Origin: Phocaeicola coprophilus
GTDB taxonomy: Bacteria > Bacteroidota > Bacteroidia > Bacteroidales > Bacteroidaceae
Reading direction: 5' to 3'
DNA: 64,000 nucleotides
Assembly: GCA_016900015.1 (NCBI GenBank)
Contig: JACJJM010000017.1
Location: 1-64,000, forward strand
Position numbers and translations under genes: made by a program
Notes under the pieces: model-generated
The model's database searches: none
Told to the model about the DNA's origin: nothing
What the model saw: only the letters and a program-made list of their open reading frames with translations
Shown: positions 9,876 to 17,472 of the stretch, piece after piece
Layout: every line of letters begins with the position of its first letter
Position numbering within the stretch: the first letter of the stretch is position 1

Positions 9876-10103
9876 TTAAAATAAGAATATATTAGAAATG
9901 AGCTACTTATGAGCTTTTCTCGAAGAACGAGGTAATGACTTGGCAACAGTCTCAAACTCTGTGATTTGCGGTATTCTTCTGCCAAACAACTCTTTGTTGC
10001 AAAGGTACATGTTTTATTGGTATATACAAAAATGCAGTAACATATCTTGTGAAAAAAGTAATGTTACTGCATTGCAAATACCATTGTCGATTATTCGTTC
10101 GGT

Positions 10104-11837
10104 TTATATATTGTTCAAATTCCAAATTTCTTTTACCGCACTGACAATCTTGTTGAAACGTCTTTCTATACTTGACTTATCCCAAACGGGATGTTCTTTG
10201 TCTGTTACAAATTCTATAATCTCTTTTTGTTGATTCAATAGATTGTCCCGACCATACACTCTTAATTTATCCGCAAATGGACGATTTCCCAAAGAACTAT
10301 TTTGCCGTCCAGCCATCAACATCAAGTTTCCAACGCAATTCATCCATTCACCTGAAACGATTCCTTCTTCAGGATTTTCCTTATTCTCATAAACGCCATA
10401 ACCATTATCTAAAGGATTAGCTTGTGTCTGTGGGGCTATATGTTCAATACTTTCGTTGGAAATGACATCTGCATAAGAAACTTTAGGGGTGGGATAATTA
10501 TCATTACACAAATACTGTTCGTATCTCCATAGCAAGTAGTTATCCACACGGTTGCCATAAAACCAACCACTCCTAACGTGATTGAGCATTTCCGTATCGC
10601 TCCAATACCCCCACCACCAATCGTTGTTAAGTTTCCATTTCACAGAATCTATCTGTTTATTAAAGCTTTCAGTATTGTTCGCATTTTGTATGACATTCTG
10701 CAACCTACTTGTTATATCAGCTCGTCCGCCCCTAATCAATGAACGGAACGTTAGATTTTCCAACAGCTTTATAAGGCGCATGAATACTTCATCGCTAACA
10801 TTCGACAGTTTCGCTTTAATGAGCATAGGATATGAAAAAGCCATGTTATTCATGCACTTCAAGTTTGCAGTATTGAAGGAGTTGTCCTGCTCTATCTGTT
10901 TGATAAGGCAAAAGGCTTTGGATAGTCCGTTGACAAAACTTTTTATATGTTTTGTCTGTTCTTCTCTTGAAATGGATTTAAGCCAATCCTTGACTTCGCC
11001 TACAACTTTCTCGCTATAATATCCTTTTGGACCTACAGCTCTCCAATAGTAGTTAAGGACATTATCTTCATCCACAGATACAAGGACGATGTTATGATAT
11101 ATTTCTTCAAAAGCCTTTTCTATATAGTGTATGTCATCCTCATTATTTCCTATGCGGAAAATCTGTAACATGAAATAGGCTTTGAGAACTTCCAAATTGG
11201 TAAGTTTCTTACCTCTGTCATTTTGGTATGCGAAAATCTGTGCTGCCTGCAACTTGTCCTTGACAATAAAAGTGGTAATGGATGCGTTCTCCAACGTGTT
11301 AACCCAAGAAAGCATTTGCTGTACAGAGGATTCCTTTAATTCCGTTTCAAAGTATGTGCGAGCTTTATACATGGCAACTCTTGACTTTGAGGTCAAATCT
11401 TCTTCTGAAACAGACTCTTTGTTTTCAATGACTGCATCCACAAAGAAATTGTTGTCATAAGGTACAGTCATGAATTTCTGCTTATTGCGTCTTATATCTT
11501 TCAAATAGTAATCAGTAATGTCCTCCAATAAGTTCTTGATGTCATCTGCGTTTTCGTTATTGTCCCATTCCTCATGCCGATGCTTTAAAGCATTCACTAA
11601 TGTACTGAAAAAGATGATACATGTAGTTAGACGTTGCTGGCCGTCAATGACATATAAAGTATCATCACTTTGTTCAAACAGGAAGTGTCCCAGATAGTAA
11701 TTCTCTTCACATTCCCTTAAATCCTCAACGAACTGCGAGAATTGCCTTTCTCCCCAAGCGTAAGCACGTTGGTATTCTGGAATAACAAATCGGATATTAC
11801 GTCTTCCGAATAAGGCTTTAATTGTCGTAGATTCCAT
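10104..11837 (-). CDS. DUF262/DUF1524 protein, GmrSD-like nuclease
   Basis: A 577-residue protein of the GmrSD type, a group that includes type IV enzymes cutting modified phage DNA. The N-terminal DUF262 (ParB/Srx-like NTPase) shows VIPEYQRAYAWGERQF (about residues 18-33) and YVIDGQQRLTTCIIFF (about 62-77), with the diagnostic DGQQRLTT. The C-terminal DUF1524 HNH-like nuclease shows SIEHIAPQ (about 463-470) and CVGNLMLMAGRQNSSLGN. Both halves are in one polypeptide and look intact. It is the last gene of a tight three-gene minus-strand operon, 4 bp after a DEDDh exonuclease. Codon use is AT-rich compared with the housekeeping neighbours. Confidence 0.85.
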   Translation of the reverse strand: MESTTIKALFGRRNIRFVIPEYQRAYAWGERQFSQFVEDLRECEENYYLGHFLFEQSDDTLYVIDGQQRLTTCIIFFSTLVNALKHRHEEWDNNENADDIKNLLEDITDYYLKDIRRNKQKFMTVPYDNNFFVDAVIENKESVSEEDLTSKSRVAMYKARTYFETELKESSVQQMLSWVNTLENASITTFIVKDKLQAAQIFAYQNDRGKKLTNLEVLKAYFMLQIFRIGNNEDDIHYIEKAFEEIYHNIVLVSVDEDNVLNYYWRAVGPKGYYSEKVVGEVKDWLKSISREEQTKHIKSFVNGLSKAFCLIKQIEQDNSFNTANLKCMNNMAFSYPMLIKAKLSNVSDEVFMRLIKLLENLTFRSLIRGGRADITSRLQNVIQNANNTESFNKQIDSVKWKLNNDWWWGYWSDTEMLNHVRSGWFYGNRVDNYLLWRYEQYLCNDNYPTPKVSYADVISNESIEHIAPQTQANPLDNGYGVYENKENPEEGIVSGEWMNCVGNLMLMAGRQNSSLGNRPFADKLRVYGRDNLLNQQKEIIEFVTDKEHPVWDKSSIERRFNKIVSAVKEIWNLNNI

Positions 11838-11841
11838 AATA

Positions 11842-12366
11842 TTACAAATTAAAATTCAATATTTTTATGGCTATTTGTGCGCAAGCTTCAGCATCAGCTA
11901 ACGCATGATGATGGTTTTCCAAATCATAGCCACAGTATTGTGCCACGGTTTGGAGTTGGTGATTTGGAAGTTTATTGCCCAAAATAGTTCTCGAAGCCCT
12001 GCATGTGCAGTAGAATGCATAATTCGGGTATGGCATTCCATAAGCGTGAAAAACCGCTTTCAGGCAACTTTCATCAAACGAACTATTGTGTGCGACCAAT
12101 GGCAGATCTCCTATCAGTGGACTAACCTTTGCCCATACATCAGGGAAATTGGGAGCCGATTGAGTGGAATCAATCGTCAAGCCATGGACTTGCGTGTTCC
12201 AATATGAGTAATAATTGGGTGCAGGGTGGATAAGACTATAAAACTTGTCTATAATTTTATTGTCCTTTACGACAACAACTCCAACGCTGCATACGCTTGA
12301 ACGATACTGATTGGCAGTTTCAAAGTCAATTGCCACAAAACTTTTCATCTTGATTCCCTGTGTCAT
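11842..12366 (-). CDS. DEDDh 3'-5' exonuclease (DnaQ-like)
   Basis: A 174-residue single-domain exonuclease of the RNase T/DnaQ fold. The acidic residues are all visible: Asp and Glu in FVAIDFETAN, Asp in AHNSSFDESCL, and His/Asp in HHALADAEACAQIA, the DEDDh arrangement. Homologues proofread DNA or trim DNA and RNA ends; here it lacks a polymerase or BRCT partner. It is translationally packed between the membrane-protein gene (9 bp gap upstream) and the DUF262/DUF1524 gene (4 bp downstream), which suggests joint action. The ATG six codons in (12348, MKSFVAIDF) is the more natural start. Confidence 0.88.
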   Translation of the reverse strand: MTQGIKMKSFVAIDFETANQYRSSVCSVGVVVVKDNKIIDKFYSLIHPAPNYYSYWNTQVHGLTIDSTQSAPNFPDVWAKVSPLIGDLPLVAHNSSFDESCLKAVFHAYGMPYPNYAFYCTCRASRTILGNKLPNHQLQTVAQYCGYDLENHHHALADAEACAQIAIKILNFNL

Positions 12367-12375
12367 GTTGGGCAG

Positions 12376-13827
12376 TCAGCCGTTTATTTTCTCAATCCAA
12401 TATTTTACTCTTTCGGAAACTACACTTGCATCAGTAGAACGTACGGCTTCCAATATGACATAGCCGTTCGTTCCAATTTCTTTATCTTGGCATCCTATCC
12501 GTTTAAGGGTTTTGTTTAGTAAATCATTGTCTTCTTTCCGGTTGGCGAATTGTATGAGAACATTCCCGCTTTTCCCATCTTCTATTATGTCCATGTAGGG
12601 AGTACCCTCTTCGTCAGATGACAGTTCGCAAGCCAACATATCCCAATACCAAATAAATATTTTCCAATTATCATAAGAACCGACTTCATTTTTCCAAGTC
12701 GTAGTACGATGATGTCGTTTTATTATATCCTTCAGTTGCTCCACATTATCTATTATATATTGCTGCAACTCTTTGTCTGACTTAAATGTTTCTACGAATT
12801 TCCCTTCAGCTATATTGTAATAAGGCTCTGCCAAGTATTGCCACCATTGACCAGAACTTCTGCGTCCTCCTTTTTCCCATTTTAATGGCTTTGAGAAATC
12901 AGAATCTCTGTCATACGTAGCTTGGATGTAATAGTGCCCTTGCCAAAATCCAACGTCAATAACTCCGGGATTTCCGTTCGTATTCGTCATTCTGAAGCCG
13001 TCAAATTGGCTGGACATACCTTCAACCTGCCAACCTTCTTCTTTCCATTTCAACAATGCTTTATTCCACATACTTGTATCTTCCGCATAAGCTATTTCTG
13101 ATTGTTGTTCAGTATCTTGTTTGCCTTGTCTCTTTTCAGGAACAGCGTCAATCCCTGCATTGGCAAGTGAATTGGAAAGCACATTCAAATCAACGGTTAT
13201 GCGTTGCTGCTCTTGCGCTATATTATAGTCAGGGCTTTTGGCATTGCGATAGGCATTGGAGAAATTTTCAAGCGTATCTTGCTTGTGCTTATCATCAAAC
13301 TTGAAGTCATCACCATACAAATCCTTTCGGAAAGCTTCCACTATACAGAAAAGGTTGTCTAATAAAGGGTCTGGTGAACCACTCTTATTTTTTCGGTTCA
13401 AGTTTTCACTGTCTTCATCAGGGCAGCAATACTCAATAAGTTCCTTGACCGCATTACTGACTGTTGCTATGTATTTAGAATCACAGTGCATTGCTACATA
13501 GGATGTCTGAAATTCAAGGCGGATTTTTTCTTCATCCGAAAGGCTATGGTCTTTGATTACATCACATAAGGTATGGAGGTAGTCTTGATAAATCCGAAGT
13601 TTCTCCCCAAAAATTTTGGCAGCTCTCTCACGTTCTACATCATCATCGCTCTGACCTCTAAGAAGTATCATGGTTATAACTGCTGTAATGATAACTCCCA
13701 AAACGGCTGCGAACATTTCATACCAAAGTTCTTTCCCTGTAAACAGTCTTAAGTAAACGGCAAAGAAACATGCAATGACAACCAATATAGCCACAACCAA
13801 AATGGCCTTTCTCTGTGTTTGTCTCAT
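12376..13827 (-). CDS. Unrecognised two-TM membrane protein, first gene of nuclease operon
   Basis: A 483-residue protein I do not recognise. Two hydrophobic segments lie at the N-terminus (about residues 8-27 and 35-57), followed by a charged cytoplasmic region. Residues 60-190 look helical. A polar linker at about 215-245 (PEKRQGKQDTEQQSE) leads to a Trp-rich C-terminal domain (SMWNKALLKWKEEGWQVEG, GRRSSGQWWQYLAEPYYNIAEGKF, NWKIFIWYWDMLACEL). It starts the operon with the exonuclease and GmrSD-like genes. By analogy with defence operons it could be a membrane sensor or effector, but that is inference. Base use is AT-rich like the rest of the island. Confidence 0.7.
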   Translation of the reverse strand: MRQTQRKAILVVAILVVIACFFAVYLRLFTGKELWYEMFAAVLGVIITAVITMILLRGQSDDDVERERAAKIFGEKLRIYQDYLHTLCDVIKDHSLSDEEKIRLEFQTSYVAMHCDSKYIATVSNAVKELIEYCCPDEDSENLNRKNKSGSPDPLLDNLFCIVEAFRKDLYGDDFKFDDKHKQDTLENFSNAYRNAKSPDYNIAQEQQRITVDLNVLSNSLANAGIDAVPEKRQGKQDTEQQSEIAYAEDTSMWNKALLKWKEEGWQVEGMSSQFDGFRMTNTNGNPGVIDVGFWQGHYYIQATYDRDSDFSKPLKWEKGGRRSSGQWWQYLAEPYYNIAEGKFVETFKSDKELQQYIIDNVEQLKDIIKRHHRTTTWKNEVGSYDNWKIFIWYWDMLACELSSDEEGTPYMDIIEDGKSGNVLIQFANRKEDNDLLNKTLKRIGCQDKEIGTNGYVILEAVRSTDASVVSERVKYWIEKING

Positions 13828-13847
13828 AAGAAATGTATTTAATAAAG

Positions 13848-13879
13848 AGAGTGTGTTGTTAATTGCAACTACACACTCT
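13848..13879 (-). terminator. Terminator after the BNR-repeat gene
   Basis: AGAGTGTG (13848-13855) pairs with CACACTCT (13872-13879), and the minus strand continues into T-rich sequence. It separates the BNR-repeat gene from the nuclease operon that starts at 13827. Confidence 0.6.
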
Positions 13880-13901
13880 TTGGTTAGACTGACTTGTAAA
13901 A

Positions 13902-14246
13902 TCAGCGTTTAATCCAACTTCTTCCCTCATTAGTGGAGTAGTACAATCCTTTACTCGTTGTAGCCAAAAGATTACGCCCATCAGTGCTTAATTGTTGGAA
14001 AGTTCCAACCGAAGAACCTGTGTAGCGAGAAATCCAACTACGCCCTTCATTCGTGGAATAATATATACCTTTTGAAGTACAGGCTAAGAGTTCATTTCCA
14101 AATTGTAACAAGTCATAGAAAATTCCAGCTGAAGAACCAGTGTAGCGAGAAATCCAACTACGTCCATCATTGGTAGAATACTCTATCGCATTTTTTTGTG
14201 TGTTAATGCGAAGCATTTCGCGTCCATAATTGATTAATTGTGCCAT
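13902..14246 (-). CDS. Small BNR-like repeat protein
   Basis: A 114-residue protein made almost entirely of a 40-residue repeat: two full copies and a partial third, each with the block YSTNEGRSWISRYTGSS. The asparagine/aspartate-box core S-x-N-x-G-x-S-W is that of BNR/Asp-box beta-propeller blades. The repeat is also strong at DNA level (120-bp offset, compare 14018-14062 with 14138-14182). There is no signal peptide. Three blades are too few for a closed propeller, so it may oligomerise. It sits behind a 270-nt structured leader and has its own terminator. Function unknown. Confidence 0.65.
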   Translation of the reverse strand: MAQLINYGREMLRINTQKNAIEYSTNDGRSWISRYTGSSAGIFYDLLQFGNELLACTSKGIYYSTNEGRSWISRYTGSSVGTFQQLSTDGRNLLATTSKGLYYSTNEGRSWIKR

Positions 14247-14297
14247 AACTAATACAAATTTGTGCCTACCAGTTCCTCCTTGGCTTTTACTTATTAA

Positions 14298-14450
14298 CCA
14301 CGAAGCGTGGAACTGTATGCCACGTCTCTGTGATTAGGTGCTAGGAAAACCTTGAATGAAGATGTGGGAATAACAGCCCCACGCATATGCGTGGAGACCA
14401 TTACGCCATCTCTTGCATTCGTGATGTTCAGTTTCCTAGGCTTTAATCAC
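14298..14450 (-). ncRNA. Structured RNA / leader upstream of the BNR-repeat gene
   Basis: This gene-free region can fold into nested helices: GTGATTA (14330-14336) with TAATCAC (14444-14450); CTAGGAAA (14341-14348) with TTTCCTAG (14432-14439); GAATG and AAGATG (14354-14364) with CATCTCTTGCATTC (14407-14420); and a perfect 16-bp palindrome CCACGCATATGCGTGG (14379-14394) at the tip. A further hairpin CCACG-aag-CGTGG lies at 14298-14310. With a -7 box at 14517-14524 on the minus strand it would be transcribed as the leader of the BNR gene or as a separate RNA. I recognise no named RNA family. Confidence 0.6.
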
Positions 14451-14516
14451 ACAAGAAGAAGACATAACGCCTCTTATTTTCAATATGTCTTGGAAAGAGT
14501 TGCCTCAATCCAATTA

Positions 14517-14524
14517 CAAAGATA
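14517..14524 (-). promoter_or_regulatory. -7 box for the structured RNA and BNR gene
   Basis: TATCTTTG on the minus strand, about 65 bp upstream of the outer RNA helix and 270 bp upstream of the BNR gene. It overlaps an imperfect inverted repeat (GATAGAGGAT at 14521-14530, ATCTCCTATC at 14541-14550). No -33 TTTG at the proper distance. Confidence 0.4.
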
Positions 14525-14594
14525 GAGGATTTTTTCGGTAATCTCCTATCTTATAGTGTTTTTATTTGCTGTTGAAGTGTTTTTTGAGTACATT

Positions 14595-15221
14595 CTACAT
14601 TTTCAGCCCTTTATCCTGCTTTGTAGGTGCAATTTCCAAACCGTTTCCCCATTCATTCGTTTTCTGTCTGAACCATTGCACAAGCGGAATGTCATTCACA
14701 CATATGTGGTAATGTCCTTTCCTGTTCTTGTCCTCCTCAAACGAGAATGCCGCACTCTCGTCACGGAACTTCCGGTTGAACTCGGAAGAATAAAAATCAC
14801 CTTTCAACCTTACTTTCTTCAACTTGCACAACTCTTGGATTACCCTTTCAGAGAATTTCAAGGTGTTCCGGCAGAAGTCAATTAGTGGCAACAGCTTCTC
14901 CACGTAAGGGAAGTATCGCTGTATCTTGTCCATATACTCGTTGAACTTGGTGCGTTCTTCTCTATGTTCAAGTTCCATTGTCTTGATATGCTGCATTAAT
15001 TCTTCATTCTGATTTTCAAGCACAGATATACGTTGCTGTAATCCCTCCCTTTCCGCTTTCAACTTATTGCTGCCCAAAAGAGAACCGACCTTTGCCACGA
15101 GTGCCGTTTTCGCCTCGGTCTTGGCGGCTTCCAGCTTCTCCGACTTGATTTCTTTCCGCACTTCGTCAAGTTGTTGTTTAGCCTGTGGAAAAGGCGGAGT
15201 TCCAGACGGGAGGTTCTTGTA
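14595..15221 (-). pseudogene. C-terminal stub of a MobV/Pre-type relaxase
   Basis: About 208 open codons resemble the C-terminal part of plasmid mobilisation (MobV, Pre/Mob) proteins from Bacteroides mobile elements: a Lys/Glu-rich segment (EKLEAAKTEAKTALVAKVGSLLG), a coiled coil (about residues 45-80, ENQNEELMQHIKTMELEHREE), then an unrecognised tail. The open frame starts right after a TAA at 15222-15224 with no ATG; the first possible start is a GTG at 15161. The catalytic N-terminal relaxase domain is missing. This marks the right end of the island as a decayed mobilisable element. The assignment is from remembered similarity. Confidence 0.55.
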
Positions 15222-15364
15222 TTATTCGTGCATGAGGAGTTTTCCGCGTTGGACGAGAGAAGTACGGCAGCAGGCAGCTGTCGACAGTGGCAAAGGAACA
15301 GGAAGCGGGAAGTAACACACTGCAAATCAACAGAAAACAAGATGTTTATCGTGACGGTCTCATA

Positions 15365-15480
15365 ATCGCGATTATAATGGTCCAAGTATCGCGATTATAA
15401 CATGCTCACAATCGCGAATATGAACCGGAGTGAATCGCGAACATGAATGCAAATGAATCGCGATACTCAAAAAGCATCGG
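15365..15480. repeat. 23-bp periodic array, word ATCGCGA (5 units)
   Basis: The 7-mer ATCGCGA starts at 15365, 15388, 15411, 15434 and 15457, exactly every 23 bp. The five or six bases after it are also similar (TTATAA, TTATAA, ATATGA, ACATGA, TACTCA); the last 10 are unrelated between units. The word extends to the palindrome ATCGCGAT in three units. It lies between the relaxase stub and the kdsA promoter, about 90 bp upstream of the -33 box. Confidence 0.85.
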
Positions 15481-15558
15481 CAGCAAGAGTGACTTATTGT
15501 ATTTTTCCTTTGTATTGACATTCCGACGCAAGATTCCGGAAATTAGGTTTGGGCAATG

Positions 15559-15590
15559 TTTGGCTGACAACGACAAATCCACTACCTTTG
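15559..15590 (+). promoter_or_regulatory. Promoter of kdsA-kdsD, perfect Bacteroidota consensus
   Basis: The -33 box TTTG (15559-15562), a 20-bp spacer and the -7 box TACCTTTG (15583-15590) match the consensus exactly. Transcription would start near 15597, about 36 nt before the kdsA ATG at 15633, which supports that start over upstream in-frame codons that overlap the promoter. Confidence 0.75.
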
Positions 15591-15632
15591 CTCCATGATG
15601 ATTTGAACCATAAACCTATAACTTTTTGTCTT

Positions 15633-16388
15633 ATGAATCCTGTGTTTATTGCCGGACCTTGCGTGATGGAATCGTTCACCTTGATGGAGGAAGTGGCGCA
15701 AGAGCTTGTCCGTCTGAATCGTACATACAACATCGACATCATCTTCAAAGCCTCGTTTGACAAGGCCAACCGTACCTCCATCCACTCTTTCCGCGGACCG
15801 GGACTGGAACGGGGACTGACGTGGCTGAACGACATCAAAGAGAAATACCACTTGCGGGTGCTGACCGACATCCACGAGTCTTACCAGGCACAGCCTGTGG
15901 GGGAAGTGGCCGACGTGTTGCAAATCCCGGCATTCCTCTGCCGCCAGACAGACTTGCTGACGGCTGCCGCCCGCACGGGACGCACCGTGAACATCAAAAA
16001 GGCGCAGTTCCTCTCCGGCGACGACATGAAATACCCGGTGGAAAAAGCCTCGGAAGCAGGAGCTTCGGAAGTGTGGCTCACCGAACGTGGCAATATGTAT
16101 GGCTATAACAATCTGGTGGTGGATTTCCGCAACATCCCCGACATGAAGAAATTCACACCGACCGTCATCATGGACTGCACGCACTCCGTGCAACGCCCCG
16201 GCGCAGCTGAAGGCAAAACGGGAGGCAACCGCGAATATGTCCCTGCGATGGCGCTCGCAGCCAAGGCATTCGGCGCGACAGGTTATTTCTTCGAAGTGCA
16301 TCCCTATCCGGACAATGCCCTGAGCGACGGTCCAAACATGCTCTACCTGAGTCAACTGGAAAGTATCATTCTATCATTGCTGCTATGA
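15633..16388 (+). CDS. kdsA: 3-deoxy-8-phosphooctulonate synthase (Kdo-8-P synthase)
   Basis: A 251-residue cytoplasmic TIM-barrel enzyme that condenses phosphoenolpyruvate with arabinose 5-phosphate to give Kdo-8-phosphate, the committed step to the Kdo sugar of lipopolysaccharide. Seen: FIAGPCVMES at the N-terminus, FKASFDKANRTS, RGPGLERGL, the LTERGNMYGYNNLVVDFR block and DCTHSVQRPG. The start at 15633 (MNPVFIAGPC) is chosen because earlier codons lie in the promoter. It overlaps the following kdsD by 4 bp (ATGA), so the two are cotranscribed and supply consecutive steps. Confidence 0.95.
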   Translation: MNPVFIAGPCVMESFTLMEEVAQELVRLNRTYNIDIIFKASFDKANRTSIHSFRGPGLERGLTWLNDIKEKYHLRVLTDIHESYQAQPVGEVADVLQIPAFLCRQTDLLTAAARTGRTVNIKKAQFLSGDDMKYPVEKASEAGASEVWLTERGNMYGYNNLVVDFRNIPDMKKFTPTVIMDCTHSVQRPGAAEGKTGGNREYVPAMALAAKAFGATGYFFEVHPYPDNALSDGPNMLYLSQLESIILSLLL

Positions 16389-17335
16389 GCCAGATCCGAG
16401 ATTATGCCGTGAAATGCCTGCAAGACGAGGCTGCAGCTGTGCTCAACCTGATTCCTCTGCTGACTGACGACTTCGACCGTGCCGTGCAGATGATCTACCA
16501 CAGCCGGGGACGGCTCATCGTCACCGGCGTAGGCAAGTCTGGACACATCGGCGCAAAAATCGCAGCCACACTGGCCAGCACGGGCACCCCCTCCTTCTTT
16601 GTCAATCCGCTCGATGCCTACCATGGCGACTTGGGCATGTTCACACCGGATGACATCGCCCTGGTCATATCCAACTCGGGACAGACGGATGAACTGCTGC
16701 GTTTCATCCCCTGCCTCATCGACCGTCAGATTCCCATCATCGGCATGACGGGACATCCTGATTCGCTCGTGGCACGCTACTCCACATGCCATCTGAACAC
16801 CTACGTAGAGCGCGAGGCCTGCCCACTCAACCTGGCTCCCACTTCATCGACCACGGCCGCACTGGCTATGGGCGACGCGCTGGCTTGCGCACTGATGGAA
16901 GTGCGCCACTTCCGCGCACAGGATTTCGCCCGTTTCCATCCCGGCGGCAGCCTGGGACGGCGGTTGCTGACTCGGGCACGCGACGTGATGCGCAGCGACG
17001 ACCTGCCCATGGTGGCATGGGACATGAAGCTCGGCGATGCCATCATCCCCATGAGCGAAGGCAAGCTGGGGTTGCTCGTGGCCATGGAAGGCGACACCAT
17101 CCGCGGCATCATCACTGACGGTGACCTGCGCCGCATCATGCAGCGTTGGCATGCCCGCTTCTTCGACCTGCAAGTGAAAGACGTGATGACTCCCAATCCG
17201 AAACGTATCCATCCCGACATGAAAATAGCTGAAGCAGAGCAACAGCTCAACCGCTACAAGATACACTCTCTGCTGGTGGTGGACGAGGACGATCATCTCG
17301 TGGGTATTGTGGACAATTTCAGTTGCATGCTTTAG
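16385..17335 (+). CDS. kdsD: Arabinose-5-phosphate isomerase (KpsF/GutQ family)
   Basis: A 316-residue enzyme converting ribulose 5-phosphate to arabinose 5-phosphate, the substrate of KdsA. The SIS sugar-isomerase domain (about residues 35-165) shows [39 protein letters not shown] and [11 protein letters not shown]. Two CBS domains follow (about 200-316), typically regulatory. The 4-bp overlap with kdsA places substrate and enzyme production together; the window lacks kdsB and kdsC. GutQ or KpsF paralogues are the only alternatives and catalyse the same reaction. Confidence 0.93.
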   Translation: MSQIRDYAVKCLQDEAAAVLNLIPLLTDDFDRAVQMIYHSRGRLIVTGVGKSGHIGAKIAATLASTGTPSFFVNPLDAYHGDLGMFTPDDIALVISNSGQTDELLRFIPCLIDRQIPIIGMTGHPDSLVARYSTCHLNTYVEREACPLNLAPTSSTTAALAMGDALACALMEVRHFRAQDFARFHPGGSLGRRLLTRARDVMRSDDLPMVAWDMKLGDAIIPMSEGKLGLLVAMEGDTIRGIITDGDLRRIMQRWHARFFDLQVKDVMTPNPKRIHPDMKIAEAEQQLNRYKIHSLLVVDEDDHLVGIVDNFSCML

Positions 17336-17434
17336 CCTCTGTCCCCCAAGGGAAAGGGTTTGCACGTGATTCCTTTTTTGTTAGTTTAACAAACAAATAT
17401 TCCTTTATATTAGGATTATTCGCCGCGATTTCGG

Positions 17435-17442
17435 TAATTTTG
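17435..17442 (+). promoter_or_regulatory. -7 box of rpoD
   Basis: TAATTTTG lies 30 bp upstream of the rpoD ATG and matches TAnnTTTG. No -33 TTTG at the usual distance. Upstream is a short palindrome TTTGTTA-gtt-TAACAAA in the kdsD-rpoD spacer. Confidence 0.45.
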
Positions 17443-17472
17443 CACGCTATTTCCAAAATTATACAGACACGG

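Noticed and set aside
9903-10010. 35-codon ORF on the minus strand (MYLCNKELFGRRIP...) between the DUF262 gene and the nucleotidyltransferase remnant
   Set aside because: It looks protein-like but is short, overlaps its own only -7 box, and matches nothing I know; more likely a fragment of a lost gene.
13902-15221. Retron or diversity-generating retroelement around the structured RNA and repeat gene
   Set aside because: No reverse transcriptase is encoded anywhere in the island, and no template/variable repeat pair with adenine-specific differences was seen.
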